Under the pieces are notes generated by a model. That model searched no databases. It was not told the DNA's origin and saw nothing but the letters and a program-made list of their open reading frames with translations. Made by a program: the position numbers and the translations under genes. A stretch of DNA of 64,000 nucleotides from Nageia nagi. Lineage: Eukaryota > Pinophyta. Location: contig JBITNC010000001.1 of assembly GCA_050084985.1 (NCBI GenBank), forward strand, positions 1,364,001 to 1,428,000. The letters run 5' to 3'. Shown one piece after another: positions 24,586-36,655 of the stretch. Position 1 is the first letter of the stretch, and every line of letters starts with the position of its first letter.

Positions 24586-25269
24586 TGTATATGCCTAAAA
24601 AGAATTATTATTTATTAAATAATTATTTTATAGCCTCCATGATGTATTATGTTAAAAGGGGTTAAAATACCCAAAGCAATGTATTTCATGTAATGGACCA
24701 TTATATCATGACCTAAGGGTCAAATATTATATTAGATATGTTGCTATATAAAGACATCAAGAACAACCACAGAGGGGCATCCAGAGGTATCCATAGGATC
24801 CAAGATGAGACTCTATCAATTGAAGATTAGAACTAGGCTACAGGACATTACAGAATCCATGAAAAGGCCAAAGATAAATGAAGGAGAACAATGCATATGC
24901 CCTAAGGGATATCCTTGAGAATATAAAATATATAATTAAGTGAACATCATTTCTTATTGCATATTCATTATATGATTATTCGATCATTCAAGCATCCTAC
25001 ATTTCTTATCACACTTCCAATTTTACTTATTCCATGCCATCAATGGTGTGCCTCATTTAGGCTACTAGTGGCATGTTAATGTATGAATGCATATTTATTT
25101 TTAATATATGATGTCATTAATTGATTGAATATATGATTGGGATAAAATGAGCATGTATGCTAGTTAAACATCATTGTCATATTTTAGATATATGTCAATA
25201 AAACAAAGTAGAATGATATTGCATTAATTAGCCCCCATAAATATTTAATTGCATTATTTTTGGTCTACA
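24586..25269 (+). mobile_element. G1 5' LTR
   Basis: It starts TGTATATGCCTAAAA and ends GTCTACA. TATATAAA lies at 24745-24752, followed by agacatcaag. It aligns with 33177-33857 throughout, with small indels. Confidence 0.92.
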
Positions 25270-25288
25270 ATTTGGTGAAACCAACATG
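25270..25288 (+). promoter_or_regulatory. G1 putative primer binding site
   Basis: atttggtgaaaccaacatg follows the LTR directly. It is not the initiator Met tRNA type. The tRNA is not identified; G2 and G3 have related sequences at the same place. Confidence 0.55.
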
Positions 25289-25559
25289 CTTACAAACCTA
25301 GGTCTTCATCCAGAGCAATTTCTTTTGAGAATTCATGAATTCATTTTTACTACTATTCATTCCTCTAGATGATGCTCTTTGGATAATGGCCAAAGAGTAT
25401 GATAAAATTAGGGTTTATTCTTCCTATCTCCCAAAAATAGATCTTAATATAAAAAACCATAAAGTGTCCAAATAAAAATTATAATTTAATAAGCTTGGGA
25501 GGAGTGTTCAATAAAACCCTAATTTATCTATCCAAGTACCTCTTCTTGATGCACATAGT

Positions 25560-27722
25560 GACATTGAATCCTCACATTCTTGCAAGAAAATGGATATTAT
25601 CAATGAAACTCCTATAATATATGCTACCATTGATCCTTCCAAGTTTGAAAACCTAGAAAATCACTTTGATAGTTTAGATAATGAACATGAAATCCTTGAA
25701 TAAGATAGGATCCCTTGTTATGCTCAATCTATTTAGGAGGTTTTATCTGATAGATAAAGATTGAAATATTATCTCATAAATAATGATCCTCTTATGATCA
25801 ATATTTTAACTAACTATGAATTGATTGATGAACATTTTGTTGGCTCATATTCAAAGGATAGCCTATATTTCATATGAGTAACATGTAGTAAGAAGCTTGA
25901 AAATATTTTCAATAAAGGGAACATTGCTAGCATCATACCAGACTATGACCATGCTACCAATGATGTAGAAATAGCTAAGACAAACCTAGTTTTGGAGACC
26001 AATGTAGAGGGAAAACAACCACTATAAAGGGTATTTATGATAGTGATAATAAATAGGATGATCTGCAGGATGAATCTAAGGAAGACTATAGCCATCTCAT
26101 CCTTAAGCCTAATCACTTCACAAAAGATATGAATCCTAAAGATAGGAATATTATACAAGAAGAAGATTCTAAAATTCTTATCAACTAAAAAATGGATAAA
26201 ATGATTAATGAGGCTTAAAACTTACAACTCAATTGGATATTATAAGAATATCACATCAAAACTAGTATCCTTCTTAAAATTTAAGATACTACTAATTGGT
26301 ACAAAGAACCTCTGCAACAATAGTTAGAATTACCAGTTGAAATTTTAGACAAGTTAAAGCATGAGATGGTTAATAGTATAGGTCCATTTTTTGCCTTGAA
26401 GGATGTTGAAATTAAAAATATATAAGATAAACATCATAGTACACCTCAAACCCCACCACCATTCCCAAAACTTAATTCAACCAATATTAGCAACATAGCA
26501 TTTTAGAATACCTTGGTTGATGAAGATGATTTCTTATCATGTCTCAAAAGGCCTTTAAATTTTAGAATATTTACTACAATATTTATTGATAGAAAGAGTA
26601 TCAAATTTAATAAGTTTTATGGGATGAAAGATCCTAAAATGCATGTTAGGAAGTTCTAAGAAGAAGCTATTGAATACATGCATGATAGAGACTTGTTAGC
26701 CAAATTGTTCTCCTATAGTTTGAAAGATGAGGCACTAAAATGGTATTTTTAGATTCCTAAGAAAATATTGATAAATATGAGATTTGATTCATTTATATTT
26801 GCAAAATTTTAGGTACAATATTACAAAAAAATTCTATTTTAAGGATTTGTGCAAAATTAAGTAATTTCCCAATCAATCTATCAAGGACTTTGTAAAAATA
26901 TGGAAGCAAATGGCTAATAGAATAACTATGCTTGAACAAGACCTGAAGGATGCCTTTTCCAATGGTATTTTACCTATATATAAACTATTTTTCATCTTTG
27001 ACAATGATATGTCATTAGGAGATATGATAGACATTGTTATCAAGAAAGATACATGTATCAAAAAACTATATGCTTTGGGTAACAATGATAACACTCACCA
27101 TCAAAAATCAATCCTTGAAAATATCAATAGGACTAAAGCAAAAAATATTACTCATAAATTCAAAACTAGCCCTAAACCTTTGATTGATACTATTGATGAT
27201 ATTATTAATATTTTTTTGGATGAATAACTTATCGAGTTTCCTCCTATTGTTGAGCCCAAGTTCTCTAATGATTTGCCTAAGCATTTTCACTATGAAGAAT
27301 TTTGTAATGATCATAGGGTACCTATACATATAACATAAAATTGTAGGTATCTTAGACATATTATACATGATTTCATCAACAAAGGAGCTATTAAGATGGA
27401 TGATAAACCAATTGAACAAGAAAGACCTATACATCTTAACAACGAGCACCTAGGGATCTTCACTAATCCTCTACCTTCTTAATAACTAAGGGGTTGCATT
27501 AGAATGATGAATCTTTCTAATGAACTATGTTATCATTTTGCTAACACTCATGGATACAAGCATTCTCCACTAAATAGGATTATAAACAAAATCAAAATCA
27601 ATGTCACTAATCGCATCCAACACTATTTGCATGATGCCAATGATGTGAAAATGACTAAATCTAAGGTACCTCTTTTTATTCCTACTTCTATGAGATATAC
27701 TTGGGTAGAAAAAACTCCCTAG
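25560..27722 (+). pseudogene. G1 gag relic
   Basis: The N-terminal half is poorly conserved. The gag core near 26590-26790 reads KFNKFYGMKDPKMHVRKF, then LLAKLFSYSLKDEALKWYF, a Ty3/Gypsy capsid signature, and is interrupted by single stops. Two open stretches follow (26910-27227 and 27504-27722). Between them, near 27290-27400, is FCNDHRVPIHIT and NCRYLRHIIHDFINKGAIK: a C...H...C knuckle followed by the L..I..LI..G motif seen at the end of plant Gypsy gag. No protease active site follows, so coding stops at gag. Confidence 0.82.
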
Positions 27723-28372
27723 GTATGCAAAATAATTTCTTAACTTTTCTCATCCTCGTAGATAGTGTATATTAGTTAGGTAGCATATTTTTATATTTTC
27801 ATGCATTTTCATTACTTAGTCACATATGTTCACTGCATTTTCTATCATGTTTAAGCCACATTTAACCTTTTATTTTATTTTTTAGCCTATGTCAATTTTG
27901 AGTACACTATTAGTAGCATGCAAGGCCTATTTCACATCATAGTGATGTGCATTTCTAGGGAAAATCTTCAAAGATAGTATTTTCAGCTTCCTTGCATATT
28001 TTTAGGCCTATTTTATTGATCTCCCATTAGGTTTGAGGTTGTTTACTAGAAAAAAACTCATACTTTTTCATTTTGATATCTTTGGTACTTTGGAGCTTGA
28101 TTCGCTTAGGTTAGGTTGTTTGGTATCATTATTAATCATATGGCATATATGTTCATTATGATTGCTTGTTCCATGTTTATGAGTGAAGGGTGCATAATAG
28201 GTTCATTTCTCTTATTATATGTTTTAGGCTAAAAATTCATTATTAGGTTCATGTATTAGATTGTAAACTCATGTGTCTTTAATGTTAATCAATTAGCAAT
28301 AGAAAGATAAAAACATTCACAATAAGCAATAAAGTAGAAAACATCACATTGGCATAAGTCTTTAAGTCCATA

Positions 28373-28396
28373 ATATATATATATATATATATATAT
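28373..28396. repeat. TA dinucleotide microsatellite
   Basis: An uninterrupted run of about 11-12 AT units lies between the sense gag and the antisense PMD relic of G1. Confidence 0.95.
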
Positions 28397-28961
28397 CAAT
28401 GAAAAATGAGTACATAGTATACAAGGGGCCTCAACCTTATAGCTACCGCTGCCACTAACTCCTGTAATAGATGTGTCTCTCAAGAGATCACTCACTATCA
28501 CTCAATGGCTCTCCATGAGGATATTCACTCAAGTATACTTGACCTTTAAGGCTGTGATCTCCCTCTCCTTGGCATCCATCATATCCATATGGCCTTGAAT
28601 GAAAGTTCCATTGCTAATCAAGAGGGGGCATGCTCAAATGCTCTTGCAATCTCTTCATAGACTGCTCTAGTGTAGCTATCTAGGCATCCTTTATTGAAAG
28701 GGTTCCTATAGCATAGTAACCTAGGCCTCCATGGGCCTTAATCTAGCAACCTCTACCTCCAAAGAGGAAATCTTGGCATTTGTAGCTTTTGTTGCATAAA
28801 CAAAATTAGATTAGTCATTTTGTAATTATACATAAAAATTAATAAAATTACAAAATCTAAGTTAGCATTTTTACCTAGTGCTAGGGAAGCTATGGTAAGA
28901 ATGGCTTAACCTCCTACTCCTTTAACCTCCTAGGGAGGTACACATGAATCAGATTGTTGAC

Positions 28962-30213
28962 CTAATAAGGATCATCCTCTTTTGATCCCTCACTAGCAAA
29001 TGCTTCATCATTGCTATCATCATCACTTATGCTAATATCACTTGGGCACATTCCTACCCACCATGCAACATAACCAAGGGAAACCTTAAGAGCCATTGAT
29101 ACATGAATAACTACATCCATCACTTGGGGCTCCTTCCAAGTAGTCCTCCATGTAGGAATCATTTGTGATCTTGCTAGTAGGTCCCTCTCCACTAAGTTCC
29201 ACCTATATGCTATGGCCATAGGTAGGATGTCTTGTTGAATACCGAATTATCGCAAAATGTGACTAGGATGGTAGGGCTCCATAATCTTTCTTTATGTTTG
29301 GAGAAAGCAATGTTATCAAATCCACATAAGTTGATATGCATTCGAATGCCATACAAAATCTTGAAAAGACACCCAGATAAGATCCTCTATTTGCAATCGA
29401 TCTAACTCCCTCCTCCAAGCCTCTAAAGAGTATGGATACCTATATCCACTACCATTTGAGGTCCAACACACTAGCACTATGTTGCTTGGATCTTCCCAAG
29501 TTCTCTATAATCCTATGGGTCGCATAAAAATTATGTGCTCATAGGCCCAAATCTATAGTAGGCACACATGTGTAATCATAATGTTGATCTTTTCAATACT
29601 TACAAAGTTATACAAATCTCTATACAACTAGGTTAAAACCATTGGCCCTTAAGAAAACTAAACCATTGGACCTTAAGAAAACTGAGTCCCTCACTCATAA
29701 ATCTGCCTAACAATCCATACTAGATAGAGCAAAAAAGCTGAATTGCTTTTATCTAGGCATAAGTATGTGGCTATAATAGCTAGAATATATAGCTAAAGAT
29801 GATGCCCTACTGGTGCAAATTAGAACACCTCTACAATATGAGTAGATTGATGCTCTCAATCATGATCTACCTCACTAGTGAGCCATAAAGCCTCTTGCTC
29901 ATGGAAATTATTATCCATAAGCTCTCATTATTGTACCAAATTTCCCATGATGAGAATATCCTAGATATGGTATACATCAAGTAAGGTCATTGGCATTTCA
30001 CCTAGGGGTAGGTGAAATGTGTAACAATCATGATCCCAACACTTTGCTAGCACTTTTAGGAGAGGTAAATCCTACTAGATGTGCCCAATAATAGCCAAAT
30101 TTGCAATACCACAACTATCTAGGATATCATCGATATGTGCAATCCTCAACCATGCTTGAGCTTTCTTTAGCACAACTATCATCATAGGACCTCCTATCAT
30201 GAGAACCTTACAC
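28962..30213 (-). pseudogene. Antisense plant mobile domain (PMD) gene relic inside G1
   Basis: On the strand opposite to gag, starting near 30200, one frame reads LRIAHIDDILDSCGIANLAI, two adjacent TAG stops, then LLKVLAKCWDHDCYTFHLPL and GEMPMTLLDVYHI. This is the opening of the plant mobile domain, where C/RW-x5-TFHLP-x-GE-x-T-LxDV is diagnostic. After decayed parts come IWAYEHI and a W-rich segment (SLEAWRRELDRL, EDLIWVSF), then YHPSHILRQFGIQQDI-type text near 29270-29220, the usual C-terminal part. A final open stretch (29219-28962) gives VERDLLARSQMIPTWRTTW, YVAWWVGM and an acidic Ser-Asp tail. About 400 codons are covered. PMD proteins include MAIN/MAIL of plants, needed for transposon silencing and genome stability, and PMDs also occur inside transposons. 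Many stops and frameshifts make this copy inactive. Confidence 0.82.
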
Positions 30214-31834
30214 ACCTACAAGGGAAAAAGTGAAAAGTTGAGCCTATTTGGAAAAGAAAAATTTTTAAATTGAAAATTATGAATAAAAATAAAACTGCAT
30301 AATCAAAAGTAACTCATCATATGATCTTAAGGAAGAGACCATAGTAACTCTATAATGTGAATGCATCTACTAGTAATCAGGTGACCAATTGTCCTCCAAT
30401 CACCATTTGCCATGGTATAAGAATCAAAATCAGTCATAAGATAGCTTTGGATGGTAAAATAATAGTAAAAACTCAATGTGTGTAATAAGTTGATAAGAAA
30501 TAAAGAATTTAGTAGTGCTTCATTGCTTGGGGGGCTAGGGGATCATCAAATTTTGGTTAATGAAAAGTCAAAATAACTATTTCTTTTGAAAATTCATTTA
30601 TATAAGTTGACTTTTAACCTAGAAACTAGGGAATTGCTCTTATTTCTCCTAAGGTAAGTGGAATCATTATTTTGTATGACCAACTTGCTTAGAAAAATTT
30701 TAGGTTTCTGACACCTCTTTTTGAAAGCATAAAAATATGATTTTTACACTATCAATGATGCACATTTTCATGAATTATGCATGTAATCAAATGAAAATAT
30801 CTCAAAATAATTCATAAAATTCATTTCAATATTGACTACCTATCTAAGAATGTAAACAAATAAATTGTATTTTTTTATTAAATTTGTATTAAAGCTATGC
30901 TGACCAATAGCATGAAATTGCATGAAATAGGAAAAGCTCAAAATGTGCTTCTTCACCTTAGGTTATTTGCACATTTATGAAATGATGAATGGCACTTGAA
31001 TATCATTAAATGACATAAAATTGCATTATGAATTTTTAATATTATTACAATTGCACATTAAAATTTTATCTTTTAGATCCATGCTTGTTCATGAGTGTGG
31101 ATGTGGGTAAATTCATTTTTCATCATGAATTGAAGGTGCCATTTAGCTTGGAAGTTGGTTCATCCTTTTGTACACCACCAATGGTATGGAAAAAGGTAAA
31201 TTAAGAAAAATTTCAAATAATGTCTTACATTATGTCTATCCAACACTTCTATGCAACTGTCATAGGAATATTATAAACATTGAAATGAGAGATTCCAGAC
31301 ATGTCTAACTATATCTACTTGGGGCATGTTCCAAAAATTATTTTGGCAATATTCAAACTTATTTCACTACATTTATCATTGAAAGGATACAAATTCATGG
31401 TTCATAAAGGATGTCCAAAAGCTTGCACACAAAATAGGCAAATTCATGCCACTAGTGGCCTAAGATTGCTACAAATCTGCCAAATTAGGACAAGTACAAA
31501 CTTTATTTCATTTCAATGTTATTTTATAATATCTTCATGGAAATAACATATTTGTAGGATAGTGATAACTTTTGTTGAAGATAGGATCACAAATTGGATG
31601 CCTTTCACATCATTAGCAACATGGGTTTTCTTTGAAAATCTATGTAATTCATGCCTTAAAACCATTTAACAGCTAAAAATTAGGTATATTTTTTATTTTA
31701 TGCCTTATTAATGTTCATATGAAGGATTGATTTGAAGCATAATTTCTTGAAAAGCTAAAAATCATAGCCATTTTCTTTCATGAGCAAAAATCTTAAACCT
31801 CTTGCAAGATATCAAAAGTGTGAGTCACTCAAAA
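30214..31834. other. G1 spacer without recognised gene
   Basis: AT-rich DNA. Short open frames (31301-31546, 31780-31968) show nothing recognisable. If the antisense PMD gene had a promoter it would lie at the left end of this stretch. Confidence 0.45.
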
Positions 31835-32610
31835 ACCATGACATTATTATATTTATTTCATCCTTGCTAAATAACATAATATATTTGAATCATATACATA
31901 AAACATATGATCATCAATGGCCAATGACATGGCTAGTGAGAGTTCACTCACTTAAAAGTAAACGATAATACAACCATAAGCAAAATATTAACATTAGATC
32001 ATCTTCAATGGATGATACAACTTGTTGTGTATCCACATGATTTTTACTTTGAACCCATCCAAAGCATAATGTATTTGGATCATAGACATAAAATGTATCA
32101 TCAACAATGGCCAACAACATGACTATTAAGATTTCACTAACTTAAAAGTAAATTGATGATACAACCATAAGTAAGATGTTGACATTGGATCATCTCTAAT
32201 GGGATGAATTGTTGTGTATCCACATGGTTTTTTCTTTGAACTCATCCAAAGCATAATGTATTTGGATCATATATATAAAATGTATGATCGCTAATAGTCA
32301 GTGACATAGCTAGTGAGAGTTAATTCACTTAAAAGTAAACTGGTATGCTACCATAAGTAGGATGTTGACATTGGATCATCTCTAATGGACAATGCAACTT
32401 GTTATGTATCAACATAATTTTTGATTTGAACCCATACAAAGCATAATATCTTCAAATCATAGACATAAAATGTATGATCATCGATGGACATCAATAAGAC
32501 TAGTGAGAGTTCACTCACTTAAAAAGATAAATTGGTTATGCAACCATAAGTAGATTGCTAACATTGACTCATCATCAATAGAAGATGTAAATCACTCTAC
32601 ATCCACCCAA
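31835..32610 (+). repeat. About 189-bp tandem array, 4 units, in G1 3' region
   Basis: The phrase cataat(g/a)tatttggatcat recurs at 31874, 32065, 32252 and 32442 (spacings 191, 187 and 190). Each unit also has gtgagagttcactcactta and a caaccataag phrase. Tandem arrays between the coding region and the 3' LTR are known in Tat-lineage elements and can seed satellite DNA. Confidence 0.88.
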
Positions 32611-33162
32611 TTTTTATGACTAACACTTCATTGTAGGTTTCTACATCCTGAAGGGTAGAATAAAATATAAAGAATTCCATGTCATTAGTAGCATGTACAC
32701 TATTCCCTATGCCACTAACAGTATCCATTTCATCACCATTCCATCCCAATCAAAGCAAACCCTCTCTATTTCAAGGCATGAACATAAGTACAAATGGTTA
32801 CTTGAGCATAAAATTTGATGAAATATAAAATTCATGGTTGAATTAGTACAAGGGGTAAAAACACATCTTACATATCCAACATTGGATATGGAACTATACA
32901 ACTACTTGATAGCATAGTCATTTCCATCATCTTTACAACATCATTCCTAGAGAGAGAATTTTCATCATATTTTTCCTTGGTTACACCATTCAAGGATCTT
33001 TTCTAGGGCATCCAAGTCAAAAGGGGTAGCAAGTGACCCTCATCATTATCATCATCATCAACAATAATAGGGGGTGATGTAGTAAAGAGTTTAAAGTTCT
33101 CAAAATTGTTTCTTCTACACTTCTTCTTTGGACATGTAATTTCATTTATTCAATCACACCTC

Positions 33163-33176
33163 CCAAGAGGGGAAAA
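33163..33176 (+). promoter_or_regulatory. G1 polypurine tract
   Basis: ccaagaggggaaaa lies directly before the 3' LTR start TGTAGACACC, as expected for the plus-strand primer. Confidence 0.75.
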
Positions 33177-33857
33177 TGTAGACACCTAAAAATGAATTAC
33201 TATTTATTAAATAATTCATTTTAGATCCTCCATGATGTATTATGTAAAAAGGGTTTAAAAATACCCAAAGCAATTTATTTCATGTAATGGACCATTGTAT
33301 ATGACCTAAGGGTCAAATATTGTAATAGAGGTGTTTCTATATAAAGACATCAAGAAAACCAAAGAGGGGCATCCAAAGGTATTCACAAGATCCAAGATAA
33401 GAATCTATCAATTGAAGATCAAAACTAGGCTACAAGACATTATAGAATCCATGATAAGGCCAAAGATAAATGAAGGAGAATGACACATATGCCCTAAGGG
33501 AGATCCTTGCAAATATTAAATCTATGATTAAATTAACATAATTCTTATTGCATATTCGTTATATGATTATTCGATCATTCAAGCATCCTACATTTCTTAT
33601 TGTACTTCCAATTTTACTTATTCCATGTCATTAGTGATGTGCCTTATTTAGCTGATTAATGACATGTTAATGTATGAATATATGTTTTTTTTAATATATG
33701 ATGTCATTAATTGATTGAATATGTGATTGGGATAAAATAAACATTTATGCTAGTTAAACATCATTTTCATATTTAGATACATGTCAATAAAACAAAGTAA
33801 TCGATAGTGTGTTAATTAACCCCCATAAATAATTAATCATATTAATTTGGGTCTACA
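33177..33857 (+). mobile_element. G1 3' LTR
   Basis: It runs TGTAGACACCTAAAAA to GTCTACA with a perfect TGTAGAC/GTCTACA terminal inverted repeat. TATATAAA lies at 33338-33345. It is better preserved at its start than the 5' LTR. Confidence 0.93.
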
Positions 33858-33862
33858 CATAC

Positions 33863-36230
33863 ATATTTATATTGATCATTCTTCTTATCTAATTTATTTA
33901 TATCATCATGTTTCCTTCTTCCCCTATCAGGAGGACATTCAAAATACTTTCTAGGACCTCAACCCATTCACTCCTCCTTTGTAGAACAATGGGGAAGGTA
34001 TTCTTTAATATTATGGTTACTATTATGCATATGATGATTGACATGAATTAGAGGCTACACATAACCTTCATCATACATTTTCTACCACATACATTACCTT
34101 GCAAGAGCACTTACCATACCATTGCACTTGGCCTATCAAGGATCTTGCTCATATATCCTATTCACCTATGATTACTTCTAGTCCTCTTACTTGGGGATCA
34201 TTACCCTCTCCATATGTGGGTTCTCTTTCCCAAGAGGAAGTTAATTATTATCATAAGCATCCCCCTTCTCTTCATATCTAGTGGAAATGATTTCTGCATC
34301 ATCGATTGTTCATAGTTCTTCATCCTACCCTCCTTCATTTGCTTTTAGGGCACAATTTCTCCTTCATTTGCATATGTATCTCCTGTGTAGTGGATTTTTG
34401 GGAACCTATTATTCTAGGCATTTGTAAATAATCCATTCACAATATTTTTTTTCCATGTATAACACCCCATATTATGATTTTATCACATCATTTCATCCTT
34501 CCCTCCTCTTTTCATGCCTACTATGTGTTTACCTTCTTCATCAGTAGAGAGTTTTCAGTTCCATTCTATTGTTATTGTCTCCTTACCTTCATCCTAATCC
34601 TTTTTTGTATTTAGGTTTTCTCAAATTTTTTTGTAAAATTTCCCTCATTTATGGGATATACATAACTTCCCCCCATCCTCATTCTATCTATGTAACTTAA
34701 CTATTTACTTTTTTTAGTCCAACCTTTCCCATCCTTATTCCATGACCATTCCATAGATGCTACCATAATCTTCCTCACAAACATAGTATTTTATTGTATT
34801 GAAAATTTCCATGTAGCTATATGTTTAACTAAGATTTATTTTCCATATCCTTCCTCATATATATAGACTTATGTTGCATCATAACCTACCTTGTAACCAT
34901 AAGCTCAACTAGGGTATGCCTTCTCAAAGTTACCTCTTCTACATCTATTCCACCTTAGGTTGCACCAACTATTCCTCATCCATAAATATATATGCCATCC
35001 TACCCACCTCTAAAACCATATTATTTTTAGAGAATTACATCTTATCCATATCATCCACCTTAATAACTACCATCTTATGTTCCACCCTAGTCTTTATACA
35101 CATTGTTGCCCTCACATTCATCTATCCCAAATTTATATTCTTATACTTCCCCATAGGCTATTGTATCATCAAATATACATCCTCTTATCTCCTTGCATAC
35201 ATAAATTTTAAACAAGTTTCAAAGTATAAATATAAAAGAAATTAGTTACAATAAACCCACATACAACCAAATTTGCAAAGAACCTATTCATCCTTCAGTA
35301 ACCTTTTATGTGTTTCCCAAAAAGTTGAAGGTACTGAAGTTTGAATTGTTTAGGGGAAAGGAGGATTCACAAGAAAATATTCATACCTTCAAGAGTCTTC
35401 TTTACCATATCAATTATAGTGATCCCCTCATGCTATGTACTTTATATATGCCTTTAGGAGGTAATCTAATGAATGTTCAATAATTTACCTCAACATAGTC
35501 TAAAATTGTTCAAGTAGTTGGCTAATCTCTTCCTTACTAAATATTCAATAAATATCAAGAGGAAGACATCCTTACTTGACCTATATAATTTAAAAAAATT
35601 AAGAGAGCATTAATGACTATGTTTCTTTATGGAGAACCATAATAAATGATTTTACCTTTTACATTTCCTCAAGTAAATTAATAAAGATGTTTTCTTGGAG
35701 TTGTGGGAAACATATTTCTTCCACATGGTTAATTCAACAACATCAAACCTTTGAGAAAGCCATAGAATAAGTAAAATTTATATGAGAGGTTAGGATCAAT
35801 GAGGGTGACTTAAAGCTTAAGAAAAAAATTTGATTCTCCACCTAAACCCAATGCAACAAATTCATTTAGTGAAAAATTATCTAAGGGAGCACATGTAGGA
35901 CAAGTTACCCTTGATATAACATCATCACCTACATCAATATCCTATCCCATCTTATCATATCCCCCATTCCATATACTCCATATTATTCAACCCCATATTT
36001 TTCATCATATCTCTTTATCCTCCTTACTTAGCATATTTTCCATAACCTCACCTACTTATCATCCTTGGTCATCTACTTTCCACTAACTCCACCTTTATGA
36101 TCTGAAATGAGATCAATAAAAAATAACAACTTGCAAAATATTAATATGGTTAGAAAATCCCATATTATGTGTAGAAAATCCTTGACCTAGGAAATAAAAC
36201 ACTTACCATTGGTATAAAAACTTATCATGG
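33863..36230 (+). pseudogene. Gypsy gag relic in old debris
   Basis: This is the DNA flanking G1. Around 35310-35460 the plus strand reads KLKVLKFELFRGKEDSQENI and HTFKSLLYHINYSDPLML, then MPLGGNLM. Near 35560-35640 it gives LYNLKK and ESINDYVSLWR-like text. Together these follow the order of a Ty3/Gypsy capsid domain, with stops and frameshifts. Proline-rich, tyrosine-rich text upstream (33890-34280) may be the gag N-terminal part. LTRs were not found. Confidence 0.5.
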
Positions 36231-36239
36231 GAAAACACA

Positions 36240-36655
36240 TCACATCTATATGATGTAATGTTAGTAGAAGAAGACTTACCAGAGTGCAATAGGGATAACA
36301 TTGATATCATCATCTTTATGGTGCGATAGTAGTAGAAAAATAATTCTTGGAGTGTGATATGGATAATACTGATATCATCATATTCATGACACAACATTAA
36401 TAGAAAAGGACTTTTCATAGTTTAACAGGGATAATGTTGATATCATTGTCTTTATGATGAAATGCTTGTAAAAGAATACTTGCTAAAGTGTGGTAGGGAT
36501 AATACTAATATCATCATATTCACAACATGAAATGAGTAGAATAATACTTACTAGAGTATGATAATGATAGTACTAATATCATCATCCTAATGATGTGATA
36601 TTAGTAGAAGAAGACTTATCAGTGTGCGATAAAGATGATATTAATGTTATCTGTT
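36240..36655 (+). repeat. 68-bp minisatellite, 6 units
   Basis: The core (g/a)atatcat recurs at 36303, 36371, 36439, 36507, 36575 and (aatgttat) 36643: exactly 68 bp each time although the units have diverged considerably. Each unit has gtgataggataat(a)ct-like text before the core and agtagaa after it. Confidence 0.92.

Larger units (their letters stand above)
24586..33857 (+). mobile_element. G1: full-length gag-only Ty3/Gypsy element, 9.27 kb, TSD catac
   Basis: LTRs of 684 and 681 bp bound the element. The 5-bp duplication catac lies at 24581-24585 and 33858-33862. The order inside is primer site, gag relic (sense), TA microsatellite, an antisense plant mobile domain relic, AT-rich spacer, a 189-bp tandem array and a polypurine tract. 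No protease, RT or integrase text was found in either strand, so the element was probably mobilised in trans by a relative such as G3, with which it shares LTR ends. It is a terminal-repeat-with-gag type. Confidence 0.9.

Noticed and set aside
28373-28396. TA run as a replication origin or matrix attachment site
   Set aside because: A simple microsatellite is enough to explain it; no supporting motif was seen.
34916-35245. 109-codon open frame, possible membrane protein
   Set aside because: The hydrophobic Tyr/Ile/Ser text comes from T/C-rich DNA next to a gag relic; no family signal and no partner copy.
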